A DNA stretch of 64,000 nt from Pseudomonas cedrina subsp. cedrina. Lineage in GTDB: Bacteria; Pseudomonadota; Gammaproteobacteria; Pseudomonadales; Pseudomonadaceae. Positions 6,691 to 15,853 of this stretch are shown one piece after another. Position 1 is the stretch's first letter, and each line of letters opens with the position of its first letter. The position numbers and the translations under genes are program-made. The notes below the pieces were generated by a model. It saw nothing but the letters and a program-made list of their open reading frames with translations, was not told the DNA's origin and made no database searches. Location of the stretch: the NCBI RefSeq assembly GCF_001983175.1, contig NZ_MNPW01000003.1, positions 496,001 to 560,000 on the forward strand, in the 5' to 3' direction.

Positions 6691-7623
6691 CTACCAATGC
6701 CCCATCCCCAGACTGAACGGCGAAAATTCCGCAAACACCCACCTCAACGCCAACGCCGCCGGGCGCCGGACCACATATTCCACGGTTACCGTCCACACGC
6801 GTTGGGCGCCCTCGAACAGCGCCACTTGCGGGCCGTCGAGGATCAACGATGTGCGTCCGGACAGTTGCAGCACATCGCCCGATGCAAAATCGATGAACAA
6901 CAACCCCGCCACCGGGTTCACCTGCAGATTACCCAGGGTGTTGAAGAACAGGTTGCCGGCGAAGTCGGGGATGGTCAGTACGTTGCCTTCAACCCGCACA
7001 AAGCCGGTGTTGCCGCCCCGGTGAGAAACATCCACCGAGCGCTGGCCGTGCACCTCGATGTAGCTGGCGACGAAGAAGGTGTCGGCGTTGCGGATCAAGG
7101 CCTGTGCCGCTTCGTCGAGCCCGTTCAAGCGTTCGACCAGGGTGCCGGGTTTGCGGGCGACGGCGTCGACTGGCCGCAGTTGGATGTACTTGGGGCAGTT
7201 GCCGAAGGCCTGCACCACGTCGACCGAAAAGCCCTCATGATCGAGCGCGCCGATACGCCCATTCATGCGGTTGCGGCGGCGGGTGTTGAGGTCGATGCCC
7301 AGCAAGCCTACCGATGCGCCGGGCTGCAGTGCGTTACGCGCCGGATCGCCCACCGACGGCAGGCTGTCGATCTGCAACGTCAGCGGGTCCGGCGAGTGGG
7401 CGAAACCTGGTGCGCCTTCAATCATCGTGGCCCAGGGAATGCCCTGCTCGTCCACCACCCCCAGCATCAGGTACGGCAACAAGGGATAGAAATCCCGATG
7501 TTGTTCCGGCAAGTGATCGCGAATTACCTTGGGCCCGATCATCGCCATCCGGTCGGCCACGCCAACTGCTGCTTGCATCTGCCGTTCGCCGGCATGCCAG
7601 GGAGTTTGTTCGATCGGGTTCAT
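6691..7623 (-). CDS. Pyridoxamine 5'-phosphate oxidase-type flavoprotein
   Basis: A 310-residue protein starting MNPIEQTPWHAGE. Two split-barrel PPOX-like segments are recognisable: one around residues 50-110 (LGVVDEQGIPWATMIEG) and one around 190-280 (DTFFVASYIEVHGQRSVDVSHRGG ..., quoted only in part). Such proteins bind FMN or related cofactors and are usually annotated as oxidoreductases of the pyridoxamine phosphate oxidase group. They sometimes carry a C-terminal ferredoxin domain, which is absent here. Substrate unknown. The ATG was preferred to an upstream TTG. Monocistronic between REP elements and a divergent aldo/keto reductase. Confidence 0.75.
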   Translation of the reverse strand: MNPIEQTPWHAGERQMQAAVGVADRMAMIGPKVIRDHLPEQHRDFYPLLPYLMLGVVDEQGIPWATMIEGAPGFAHSPDPLTLQIDSLPSVGDPARNALQPGASVGLLGIDLNTRRRNRMNGRIGALDHEGFSVDVVQAFGNCPKYIQLRPVDAVARKPGTLVERLNGLDEAAQALIRNADTFFVASYIEVHGQRSVDVSHRGGNTGFVRVEGNVLTIPDFAGNLFFNTLGNLQVNPVAGLLFIDFASGDVLQLSGRTSLILDGPQVALFEGAQRVWTVTVEYVVRRPAALALRWVFAEFSPFSLGMGHW

Positions 7624-7791
7624 GGCACGCACCAGTGGAATCACCAGAATCAACAATCCAGCATTTCACCGGATGAAGCAATCCGGTCGGCGCGTTGGTG
7701 AGACAGCCGCACGAAGTTTTCACGAAAAAATTCAAACTATCGCCACCCCTGTCGTTCACACGTTCACGTGCAACGCAAAGTAGGAGGCGAC

Positions 7792-8868
7792 ATGCAATAC
7801 CGACAACTGGGCCATTCCGGCCTGCTGGTATCCGAAATCATTCTGGGCACCGTGCCCTTTGGCGGTCGCGCCGAGTTTGAACAATGCGGATCAGTGGACG
7901 TTCCGCAGGCCAAGCGTATGTTCGACATCGCGTTCGACGCGGGTGTGAACATGGTCGACACCGCCGACCTCTATTCCCACGGGTTGGCGGAAGAAGTGGT
8001 CGGAAAGGCCCTGGGCGACAAGCGCAACGAGATTCTGCTGGCCACCAAAGGCCGCAGCCCCGTGGACAAGAATCCGAACAACTCCGGCTCATCGCGCTAT
8101 CACTTGATTCGTGCGTGCGAAGCCAGCTTGAAACGCTTGGGCACCGACCATATCGACCTGTACCAATTGCACAACTGGGACGGCATGACGCCCATCGAGG
8201 AAACCCTCGAAGCGCTGCGGCTGCTGGTGGGCTCGGGCAAAATCCGCTATTTCGGCACCAGTAATTTCACCGCCTGGCAAATGATGAAAACCCTGGGCAA
8301 GGCCGAGCTGCACGGCATGCTCAAACCCATCACCCAGCAGATCTACTACACCCCGGAATCCCGCGAGGCCGAGTATGAGCTGCTGCCGCTGGCGCTGGAC
8401 CAGCACGTGGGCACCCTGGTGTGGGGGCCGATGGGCGAAGGCTTGTTGACCGGTTCGACCCGGCGCGGGCACAAGCCGCCCGCCAACACCCGCCAGGGCA
8501 GCGGCTGGCCGGAACCCTATGTGCATGACCAGGAGCGCGCGCTGGACATCATCGAGACCCTCGCCGCCGTCGGCGATGAGCACGGTGTCTCGGTTGCCCG
8601 CACATGCCTGGCCTGGCTCAAGGATCGACCGGGCATCACCTCGCTGATCATCGGCGCCCGCACCGAAGCGCACCTGCGCGACAACCTGGCGGCCACCGAA
8701 CTGAAGCTGACCGAGGAACAATTCTCTCGCATTGAAGCGGTGACGCGTCGCCAGCCGTTGTATCCGTATTGGCATCGGTTTACCGCCGGGATCGACCGTT
8801 TTGACCCGGCGGAGCAGCCGTTTCTGGCGGAGCATCAGAAGACCATGGATGCGCGTAAGGACAAGTAG
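7792..8868 (+). CDS. Aldo/keto reductase
   Basis: A 358-residue member of the aldo/keto reductase superfamily. N-terminal signature MQYRQLGHSGLLVSEI; catalytic Asp and Tyr in 'NMVDTADLYS' (about residues 50-58); Lys in LLATKGR; His in LYQLHNWD; NADPH site near the C terminus (SLIIGARTEAHLRDNL). It reduces carbonyl groups with NADPH in the cytoplasm. The start is fixed by TAGGAGG at 5-6 bases. Physiological substrate cannot be read from sequence; it stands alone, divergent from the PPOX-type gene. Confidence 0.88.
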   Translation: MQYRQLGHSGLLVSEIILGTVPFGGRAEFEQCGSVDVPQAKRMFDIAFDAGVNMVDTADLYSHGLAEEVVGKALGDKRNEILLATKGRSPVDKNPNNSGSSRYHLIRACEASLKRLGTDHIDLYQLHNWDGMTPIEETLEALRLLVGSGKIRYFGTSNFTAWQMMKTLGKAELHGMLKPITQQIYYTPESREAEYELLPLALDQHVGTLVWGPMGEGLLTGSTRRGHKPPANTRQGSGWPEPYVHDQERALDIIETLAAVGDEHGVSVARTCLAWLKDRPGITSLIIGARTEAHLRDNLAATELKLTEEQFSRIEAVTRRQPLYPYWHRFTAGIDRFDPAEQPFLAEHQKTMDARKDK

Positions 8869-9108
8869 CGCAGACACACAGCAGATCAAAAACTGTGGGA
8901 GCGCGGTGCGACGATTCGACTTGCTCGCTCCCACATTTGCTCTGTGTGAAACCAGTGATTTGCAAACGAACACGACACCTCCTATATTTCCCGCCTGGCG
9001 CTCTCTACGCCACCTTCCGCGGAAAGGGCTGCGCCCAAGACCTTGCAACACCCTCTTTTTCTACGACTCCCCACCTTGAAGCGGAAAAGGTTTGTGCAAG
9101 GAGATCGT
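8869..9108. repeat. Intergenic stretch with a single REP hairpin
   Basis: Contains 'ctgtgggagcg' and 'cgctcccaca' arms about 20 bases apart (8894-8939), a short REP-type hairpin just after the aldo/keto reductase stop that probably ends its message. The remainder holds the upstream region of the next gene; no other feature is seen. Confidence 0.6.
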
Positions 9109-10320
9109 ATGTCCCGTCACTTCAACACCAATGGCCGCCTCAACCTGGAGCAGCAGCGCAAGCGCGCCAAGGAACTGTTGCCGCGCCTCAAAGCCCAGGA
9201 CCCGAACGCCACCCTGTCCCAGGCTCAGTGGGAGATTGCCAAACAGCTGGGTTTCAGCAGTTGGCCCAAACTCAAGGCGCATGTGGATGCCATCGACTTC
9301 GCCAGCCGCCACCCCGACTTCGCAGCCAGCGATGAAGCCCGCACCACGCACTGGCGCTGCGGCAATGATATTGCGCACAGCCTGCAAGTTGCCGGGTTCA
9401 AGGGGCAATTCCAGATGCTCAGCGATCCGCTGTGCATGGGCCCGGTTCGCGACTTGCCCGACGACGAATTCCGCGCCATGCGCAGCGCCTTTATCAGCCA
9501 GGCCTTTGCCATCGACGCAGCCCAGGTAACCCGCCGCGTCGCCGATGAATACGACCAGCTCGCCACGTTGGGCACCGTCGAGCACAGCGTGCTGTGGTGC
9601 GAGGCGGATGCCTACGACCAACTGTTCCTGATTCGCGCGCTCGCCGGGCTGGCGCAGGCGCCGCGCAAGCTGGAGCTGATCGAAGTCGACCGTATCCCGG
9701 GTGTCGAACGCTTTATCGGCATCGGCCAGTTGGCCCCTGATGTACTGGCCTGGCTGTGGCCGCAGCGACGGCTGATCGGTGACGACGCGGTGCAATTGGC
9801 CAGACAAGCCTGGTCGGCGTATTGCGCACCGTCACCCGAGGCCTTGGCCAAGCTGGCCCACGGCACCCATGCCGCCCTGCCTTTGCTGGCACCCGCGCTG
9901 TTGCGCCAGTTGCAGGAATTGCCGGGTATCCGCGATGGCTTATCGCTGACCGAACGCCTGGCCCTGACCTGCATTGCCGAGGCCGGGCCAGTGCCCTTCG
10001 GCCGGGTGTTCGCCGAGTTAATGAGCAAGCGCGAGCCGCTGCCCTTCCTGGGGGACATGATGTTTCATGCGCTGTTGCGGCCGTTGATCGACGGCGAGCA
10101 GCCCTTGCTCATCGAAACCGAGACGCACCAGGACTGGCCACGACGCCCGCTGGCACTGACCCCATTGGGCCATGACGTGCTCAACGCACAGGCGTATTGG
10201 CCCGACCATGCTTCGCACGAGCGTTGGGTGGGCGGCACCTGCATCAGGCCCGGCAAACCTCATTGGACGGTGGATGCATACAATCGTCCGGTGCGGCGTA
10301 CCCAACCTTCAGTCACATAA
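9109..10320 (+). CDS. DUF1835 domain protein
   Basis: A 403-residue protein. Residues 1-60 look like a small helical domain (QQRKRAKELLPRL ... GFSSWPKLKAH). From about 80 comes the DUF1835 pattern 'HWRCGNDIAHSL ... LSDPLCMGPVRDLPDD', and a C-terminal winged-helix-like segment follows. DUF1835 proteins are uncharacterised and often carry a 'conserved Asp-Pro' core and a DUF3658 C-terminal part. ATG with AAGGAG six bases upstream. Apparently monocistronic; convergent with the Lrp-type regulator. Confidence 0.8.
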   Translation: MSRHFNTNGRLNLEQQRKRAKELLPRLKAQDPNATLSQAQWEIAKQLGFSSWPKLKAHVDAIDFASRHPDFAASDEARTTHWRCGNDIAHSLQVAGFKGQFQMLSDPLCMGPVRDLPDDEFRAMRSAFISQAFAIDAAQVTRRVADEYDQLATLGTVEHSVLWCEADAYDQLFLIRALAGLAQAPRKLELIEVDRIPGVERFIGIGQLAPDVLAWLWPQRRLIGDDAVQLARQAWSAYCAPSPEALAKLAHGTHAALPLLAPALLRQLQELPGIRDGLSLTERLALTCIAEAGPVPFGRVFAELMSKREPLPFLGDMMFHALLRPLIDGEQPLLIETETHQDWPRRPLALTPLGHDVLNAQAYWPDHASHERWVGGTCIRPGKPHWTVDAYNRPVRRTQPSVT

Positions 10321-10362
10321 GCAAGGGCCTATAAACCGAGGTCGCCTGCCAGGCAGGCGATT

Positions 10363-10851
10363 TCAATGCCGCAGCAACTTGCGCAGCGGCACGCCGTCCT
10401 TGAGCACCGGGGACTTGATCACGATATAGCTGAAGTACTTGGAAATGCCGATGTTCTTGTCCAGCAGGCTTTCGACCACTTCCTGGTAGTGCTGGATGCT
10501 GCGGGTCATGAAGCGCACCAGGTAATCGTAGCCGCCGCTGATCAAGTGACATTCGAGCACTTCATCGACCAGGCGGATGTTGGATTCGAACTTGGCGAAG
10601 TCTTCACGCTTGTGATCGCTGAGGGTGATCTCGGTAAACACTGTGACCGAATCGGTAATCTTGGCAAGGTTCAAGTGCGCCTTGTAGCTGGAGATATAGC
10701 CTGCCGACTCCAATCGCTTGACCCGTTGCAGGCACGGGCTGGCGGACAGGCCCACGGCGTCGGCTAGGCTGACATTGGTCATCCGGCCGTCTTTTTGCAG
10801 TTCGACCAGAATGCTGATGTCGATCCGGTCCAGCTTGACTTGCCCTTCCAT
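10363..10851 (-). CDS. Lrp/AsnC-family transcriptional regulator
   Basis: A 162-residue regulator. N-terminal winged helix with KLDRIDISILVELQKDGRM and recognition helix around LADAVGLSASPCLQRVKRLE, then a RAM ligand-binding domain (SGGYDYLVRF). These proteins sense amino acids and usually control the adjacent catabolic gene. AAGAGG six bases before the second Met favours this start over one seven codons upstream. Neighbouring minus-strand genes encode a HAD hydrolase and a GabT-like aminotransferase, so amino acid- or 4-aminobutyrate-type substrates are likely effectors (inference). Confidence 0.9.
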   Translation of the reverse strand: MEGQVKLDRIDISILVELQKDGRMTNVSLADAVGLSASPCLQRVKRLESAGYISSYKAHLNLAKITDSVTVFTEITLSDHKREDFAKFESNIRLVDEVLECHLISGGYDYLVRFMTRSIQHYQEVVESLLDKNIGISKYFSYIVIKSPVLKDGVPLRKLLRH

Positions 10852-10896
10852 TGCGTACCTCTTGACTGCCATTTGTAAGACAATCTTCTAGCAAAA

Positions 10897-11541
10897 TCAG
10901 CGCCGTAAAGACAGCTGATGCTGCGCCACCAGATCCGCCATGCTGTTGATGCAGTAGTCCGCCGCGCACGGCGAGGGCTGCCGGGCGCGATGGCGGCCGA
11001 TCAGGCAGCGGTCCAGCGCCACCTGCGTGCCGACCGATGGTCGAGTGATATGCAGCGTCGGCTGCTCCTCTGCGCCTTGGCGATTGAGCCATTGTGGGTC
11101 CTCGGCCAGGGAAATGAAGTCTTCCGGTGCAATCCCCAGCCGCTCGCACAACACGCCGCGGTCTTGCGCATCGCGGTCGCCGCGGACCAACAGGCGATAG
11201 AACTTGCGCAAGTACAACATCGCGCCCGGCGCATCTTCGAACAATGACCAGTTGCCTGCCGAACGGGCAAAGCTCATGCCCTCCTCCCAACTGGCGTGCT
11301 GCCCCCACGTCTCGGCGAGTTGGCGATGGGCGAAACACAACACGCCACTGAAGCCCAGCTCGGCGAAGCGCGGGTAGAGCGTAGCCACCACCTCGTTGAA
11401 TTCGGCCAGCACCTGTTCCCTGGACGGCTGCCCGCCACGGTTATCGAGCAGCGGTTGCAAGGCCGCCCACACCCCCGAGTCGCGGTCCACCAGCACTTCA
11501 TCGCAATCGATCAGTAACGCTCGATAATCTGTCAGCCCCAT
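10897..11541 (-). CDS. HAD-superfamily hydrolase
   Basis: A 214-residue protein with HAD motif I LLIDCDEVLVD (residues 9-19) giving the nucleophile Asp and the acid Asp two residues on. The cap region follows, then VRGDRDAQDRG (motif II region, with Arg-Gly where a Ser/Thr-Asn is commoner) and an acidic SLAEDP. Substrate unknown; small phosphate esters are typical. A GGAGG lies about ten bases before the ATG. It sits between the regulator and the aminotransferase on the same strand and may share their transcript. Confidence 0.7.
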   Translation of the reverse strand: MGLTDYRALLIDCDEVLVDRDSGVWAALQPLLDNRGGQPSREQVLAEFNEVVATLYPRFAELGFSGVLCFAHRQLAETWGQHASWEEGMSFARSAGNWSLFEDAPGAMLYLRKFYRLLVRGDRDAQDRGVLCERLGIAPEDFISLAEDPQWLNRQGAEEQPTLHITRPSVGTQVALDRCLIGRHRARQPSPCAADYCINSMADLVAQHQLSLRR

Positions 11542-11588
11542 GGTGGGTCAAGCCTCCTTGATGCGTTTGGCCCATAGCGGGCACAGCC

Positions 11589-12881
11589 TCAGTTCAAGAC
11601 CCGTGCCAAGGCCGCGTCGAGAATCTGCAACGCTTCGTCAATCTGAGCTTCAGTAGTCACCAGCGGCGCGAGGAAGCGCAGCACGTTGCGGTACACACCG
11701 CATTTGATCACCAGCAAGCCACCGGCACGGGCGGCATCGATCACCCGTTGGTTAAGCTCGGCATCCGGGGTGCGCGCCGGGTCATTCTTGATCAGCTCGA
11801 TGGCCAGCATGAAGCCGGTACCGCGTACATCACCGATAACCGGATAGCGCGCCTGCAAACCGAGCAGGCCCTGGCGCAGGCGTTCGCCCAGCACCTGGCT
11901 GCGCGCCAGCAATTGCTCTTGTTCGAACGCATCGATCACCGCCAGCGCCGCCGCGCAGGCCAAGGCATTGCCGCCGTAGGTGCCACCGAGACCGCCGGGC
12001 AGCGGTGCGTCCATGATCTGCGCCTTGCCGACCACCCCGGACAACGGCAAGCCGCCGGCCAGGCTCTTGGCCACGGTGACCAGGTCGGGCTGGATACCGG
12101 CGTGCTGGAAACCGAACCAGGTACCGGTGCGACCGAAGCCGGTCTGGATCTCGTCGAGGATCAACACGATGCCGTGCTTGTCCGCCAACGTGCGCAGCGC
12201 CTGGAGAAACTCCGGCGGCGCGGCGAGGAAACCGCCATCGCCCTGCACCGGCTCGATGAGGATCGCCGCCACGCGTTCCGGCGCCACTTGGGTCGCCAGC
12301 AATTCATCGAGGGCCTTGAGTGCGACCTCGCTGGTCACGCCGCGATACGCATTCGGGTAAGGCGTGTGGAACACTTCCGGTGCAAACGGCCCGAAGTTCT
12401 GTTTGTAGGGCTGGCTCATGCCCGTGAGCGTGGTGCCCAGCAAGGTACGGCCGTGGAACCCACCGCGAAAGGCGATGACCGCCGAACGATTGGTATGGGC
12501 GCGGGCGATTTTCACCGCATTTTCCACCGCCTCGGCACCCGAGGTGAAGAACGCCGCTTTATAGGCCTCCTGCCCGCCGATCATTTCACACAGGCGCTGG
12601 GCCAGGTCGAGGTAAGGCTGGTAGGCCACCACTTGGAAACAGGCGTGGGACACCTTCTGCAACTGGGCTTGCACGGCAGCCACCACCTTGGGGTGGTTGT
12701 GGCCGATATTGAGCACGCCAATGCCGCCGACGAAATCCAGATAACGCTTGCCATCCACATCCCACAACTCGGCGCCCTGCGCGCGGTCGATCACCAGCGG
12801 GTGCGCGGTGACCAGCCCACGCGGCACGAACTGCTCGCGCTGACGGAGCAAATGAGGGGTTTCGTCGACTTTGCTATTCAT
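11589..12881 (-). CDS. gabT: GabT-like 4-aminobutyrate aminotransferase
   Basis: A 430-residue class III PLP-dependent aminotransferase. Visible blocks include FFTSGAEAVENAVKIAR (PLP phosphate contact), FRGGFHGRT, the acidic LILDEIQTGFGRTG, and the Schiff-base lysine in VTVAKSLAGG. It moves an omega-amino group to 2-oxoglutarate, forming a semialdehyde. Class III enzymes vary in donor (GABA, 5-aminovalerate, ornithine, putrescine), so the exact substrate is open. The internal ATG preceded by GGGA was chosen. Divergent from the GhrA-like gene; the semialdehyde could go to the GabD-like dehydrogenase encoded downstream in the window. Confidence 0.85.
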   Translation of the reverse strand: MNSKVDETPHLLRQREQFVPRGLVTAHPLVIDRAQGAELWDVDGKRYLDFVGGIGVLNIGHNHPKVVAAVQAQLQKVSHACFQVVAYQPYLDLAQRLCEMIGGQEAYKAAFFTSGAEAVENAVKIARAHTNRSAVIAFRGGFHGRTLLGTTLTGMSQPYKQNFGPFAPEVFHTPYPNAYRGVTSEVALKALDELLATQVAPERVAAILIEPVQGDGGFLAAPPEFLQALRTLADKHGIVLILDEIQTGFGRTGTWFGFQHAGIQPDLVTVAKSLAGGLPLSGVVGKAQIMDAPLPGGLGGTYGGNALACAAALAVIDAFEQEQLLARSQVLGERLRQGLLGLQARYPVIGDVRGTGFMLAIELIKNDPARTPDAELNQRVIDAARAGGLLVIKCGVYRNVLRFLAPLVTTEAQIDEALQILDAALARVLN

Positions 12882-13075
12882 GGCATTTCCCATCGTGAGT
12901 CCGGCAACCGGGAGGTGGTTGCGATGCTCTCCAGATTACGGTGTGCGGGCAACGCACTACGCCGAACTTGCCCCGCAGGACATTCGTATCGACTGTTTTG
13001 CCCCCGCGTTTCAACAGATCCTGCGCCGGGCTTTGGGCGATGATGATCGCTACCTTCATCGCGCAGGAAATACCC

Positions 13076-14002
13076 ATGGCCTTGCTCTATAAAGCCGACC
13101 CGGTACGTGGCCAACACTGGCAGGCGCTCTTTGCCGAACAGGCGCCGGATATTGCCTGGCGCGCCTGGCCGGACCTCGGCAACCCCGCAGAAATCGAATA
13201 CCTCGCCGCCTGGACGGCACCGGACGACGTGGCGCAATTGCTGCCCAACCTGAAAGTGTTGTTTGCGCTGTCGGCCGGGGTCGATCAGCTCGACCTTTCG
13301 CGTTTGCCGCCTGATTTGCCCGTGGTGCGCCTGCTGGACCCCGGCATTACCCGTGGCATGTGCGAATACGCCAGTTGGGCGGTGCTCAGCCTGCACCGGG
13401 ATATGTTGCGCTATCGCCAGCAACAGGTTACGCGGTGCTGGCAGGCGCACCTGTTGCAGCCGGCGGCCAACCGCCGCGTGGGCGTGATGGGCTTGGGTGC
13501 CCAGGCGCAGCAGATTCTGGCGACACTGGCGCCGCTGGGGTTTGCCTTGTCGGGCTGGGCGCGCAGTGCGCATCAGATCGCGGGGGTGGACTGCTACGCC
13601 GGTGAGCAGCAATTGCCGGCATTCCTGAGCCAGTGCGACATTCTGTTGTGTGTGCTGCCGTTGACCGAGCAGACCCAGGGGATTCTCAACCATCGCCTGT
13701 TTGACCAACTGCCCCGTGGAGCGGCATTGATCAACATGGGCCGTGGCGGGCATCTGGTGGAAGCGGATTTGCTGGCTGCGCTGGGCAGCGGGCACTTGAG
13801 TGGCGCCGTGCTGGATGTGCTGCAGGAAGAGCCGGCACCGGCGAATCATGCGTTCTGGGATCACCCCCAGATTGTGCTCACTCCCCACATTGCAGCGATG
13901 ACCCAACCGCACAGTGCGTTTGGAGTGTTGCTGGAAAATATCCGACGGTTCGAGCGCGGTGAGGCGATGGTGGGTGAGGTGGATCGATCACTGGGTTACT
14001 GA
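13076..14002 (+). CDS. ghrA: GhrA-like glyoxylate/hydroxypyruvate reductase
   Basis: A 308-residue D-2-hydroxyacid dehydrogenase. NAD(P) Rossmann motif VGVMGLGAQAQQIL (about residues 136-149), catalytic Arg in INMGRGGHLVEADLL, Glu in LDVLQEEP, and His in LTPHIAAMT. It reduces glyoxylate or hydroxypyruvate with NAD(P)H in the cytoplasm. AGGAAA upstream of the ATG sets the start. Divergent from gabT with about 190 bases of promoter region between them. Confidence 0.88.
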   Translation: MALLYKADPVRGQHWQALFAEQAPDIAWRAWPDLGNPAEIEYLAAWTAPDDVAQLLPNLKVLFALSAGVDQLDLSRLPPDLPVVRLLDPGITRGMCEYASWAVLSLHRDMLRYRQQQVTRCWQAHLLQPAANRRVGVMGLGAQAQQILATLAPLGFALSGWARSAHQIAGVDCYAGEQQLPAFLSQCDILLCVLPLTEQTQGILNHRLFDQLPRGAALINMGRGGHLVEADLLAALGSGHLSGAVLDVLQEEPAPANHAFWDHPQIVLTPHIAAMTQPHSAFGVLLENIRRFERGEAMVGEVDRSLGY

Positions 14003-14079
14003 TGATCAACATAGGGAGGTTGTCGTCGCAGAGATTACGCTCGCCGGCACAACCTAGCTCCCCCTGAGACAGCCAAGCC

Positions 14080-14735
14080 CCTGTGGGAGCTGTCGAGCTT
14101 TAGCGAGGCTGCGAAAGCGGTGGGTCAGGCAATGAAGATGTCGGCAGTGCCGCCGCCTTCGCAGCCTCGCTGGGGCTCGACAGCTCCCACAGTTGATCTC
14201 GGCCGTTGCCGGAATTGCGCTCGCAGGCACAGCCCAACTTCACCTGACACAGCCGAGCCCTTGTGGGAGCTCCCGAGCTTTAGCGAGGCTGCGAAAGCGG
14301 TGGGTCAGGCAATGAAGATGTCGGCAGTGCCGCCGCCTTCGCAGCCTCGCTGGGGCTCGACAGCTCCCACAGTCGATCTCTGTTGTTGCTGAGAGTGCGT
14401 TAGCAGGTACAACTGAAATCCCGCCGACGAAGCAGATCCCTGTGGGAGCTCCCGAGCTTTAGCGAGGCTGCGATAGCGGTGGGTCAGGCAATGAAAATGC
14501 CAGCAGTACCGCCGCCTTCGCAACCTCGCCGGGGCTCGACAGCTCCCACAGTCGATCTCTGTTGTTGCTGAGAGTGCGTTAGCAGGTGCAACTGAAATCC
14601 CGCCGACGAAGCAGATCCCTGTGGGAGCTCCCGAGCTTTAGCGAGGCTGCGATAGCGGTGGGTCAGGCGACGAAAATGCCAGCAGTACCATCGCCTTCGC
14701 AGCCTCGCCGGGGCTCGACAGCTCTCACATTCGAG
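14080..14735. repeat. Tandem array of four REPIN units (about 180-bp period)
   Basis: Four near-identical units begin near 14080, 14260, 14439 and 14619. Each starts 'tgtgggagct...cgagctttagcgaggctgcg' (shown in parts), continues 'gcggtgggtcaggc' and ends in the complementary 'cagcctcgc...ctcgacagctcccaca'. The arms pair over about 100 bases. Spacers of roughly 60 bases are also conserved, most strongly between units 3 and 4, so the array grew by duplication of unit plus spacer. It fills the gap between two convergent genes. Confidence 0.92.
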
Positions 14736-14753
14736 CGCCGGTTTTCGACTGCG

Positions 14754-15833
14754 TCACAGCCTGGCTGCAATCGCCAGCCCTACCTCCTGTGTCGAACCCT
14801 TCCCGCCCAAATCCGGTGTAATCGGTCCTTCGGCAATCACCGCCTCGATCGCCCGCAAAATCCCATCATGCGCCGCCCGATAGCGTTCATCGCCATTGCC
14901 CAAGAAATCCAGCATCAACGCCCCCGACCAGATCATCGCTATCGGGTTCGCAATGTTCTGCCCGTAGATATCCGGCGCCGAGCCGTGCACCGGTTCAAAC
15001 AGGGACGGAAACCGCCGCTGCGGGTCCAGGTTCGCCGAGGGCGCAATGCCGATTGTTCCCGCGCACGCCGGTCCCAGGTCCGACAGGATGTCGCCAAACA
15101 GATTCGACGCCACCACCACATCAAAGCGATCCGGTTGCAGCACAAACCGCGCGCACAAGATATCAATGTGCTGCTTGTCCCAGGCCACGTCGGGATAATT
15201 CGCCGCCATCAGCGCCGTGCGCTCGTCCCAGTACGGCATGCTGATGGATATCCCGTTGGACTTGGTCGCCGCCGTCAAGCGCTTGCGCGGGCGGGCCTGG
15301 GCCAGGTCGAAGGCAAACTTGAGGATGCGATCGACACCCCGCCGGGTGAATACCGACTCCTGCAACACGAACTCATGCTCGGTGCCTTCGAACATCTTGC
15401 CGCCCACCGATGAATATTCACCCTCGGTGTTTTCGCGGATAACCACAAAGTCGATGTCCCCCGGCTCCCGCCCGGCCAGCGGGCATGGAACGCCGGGAAA
15501 CAGGCGCACCGGGCGGATATTCACGTACTGGTCAAAGTCACGGCGGAACTTGAGCAGCGAGCCCCACAGGGAAATATGGTCCGGGACTTTGTCCGGCCAG
15601 CCCACCGCGCCAAAGTAGATCGCGTCGAAGCCCTTGAGCTGTTCGAACCAGTCCTCGGGCATCATCTGCCCATGCTCCAGGTAGTAGTCACAGTGGGCCC
15701 AGTCGAGCACTTCGATGCTCAGGTCCAACTCCCAGACCTTGGCGGCCTGCTCCAATACCCGCAGCCCTTCGGGCAACACTTCCTTGCCAATGCCATCGCC
15801 GGCAATCGCCGCGATTCTGAATACCTTGCTCAT
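14754..15833 (-). CDS. ttuC: Tartrate/D-malate dehydrogenase (isocitrate/isopropylmalate family)
   Basis: A 359-residue beta-decarboxylating dehydrogenase. AIAGDGIGKEV at the N terminus, IRENTEGEYSS, the metal-binding VVASNLFGDILSDLGP, and the NAD site EPVHGSAPDIYGQNIANP identify the family. The residues around FDQYVNIRPVRLF agree with the tartrate/D-malate branch. It oxidises D-malate or tartrate and decarboxylates D-malate to pyruvate. Last gene of a long minus-strand operon; its ATG lies about 20 bases after the GabD-like stop. The REPIN array follows as the likely 3' end. Confidence 0.85.
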   Translation of the reverse strand: MSKVFRIAAIAGDGIGKEVLPEGLRVLEQAAKVWELDLSIEVLDWAHCDYYLEHGQMMPEDWFEQLKGFDAIYFGAVGWPDKVPDHISLWGSLLKFRRDFDQYVNIRPVRLFPGVPCPLAGREPGDIDFVVIRENTEGEYSSVGGKMFEGTEHEFVLQESVFTRRGVDRILKFAFDLAQARPRKRLTAATKSNGISISMPYWDERTALMAANYPDVAWDKQHIDILCARFVLQPDRFDVVVASNLFGDILSDLGPACAGTIGIAPSANLDPQRRFPSLFEPVHGSAPDIYGQNIANPIAMIWSGALMLDFLGNGDERYRAAHDGILRAIEAVIAEGPITPDLGGKGSTQEVGLAIAARL

Positions 15834-15853
15834 GGATCACCCCTCATTAACTG

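Noticed and set aside
6691..7701. A 334-codon plus-strand frame opposite the PPOX-type gene.
   Set aside because: His/Arg-rich shadow of the real gene, which has PPOX-like sequence and better codon pattern.
14080..14735. Regular repeats that could suggest a CRISPR array.
   Set aside because: Period is about 180 bases, repeats are palindromic REPINs, spacers are conserved rather than unique, and no cas gene is near.
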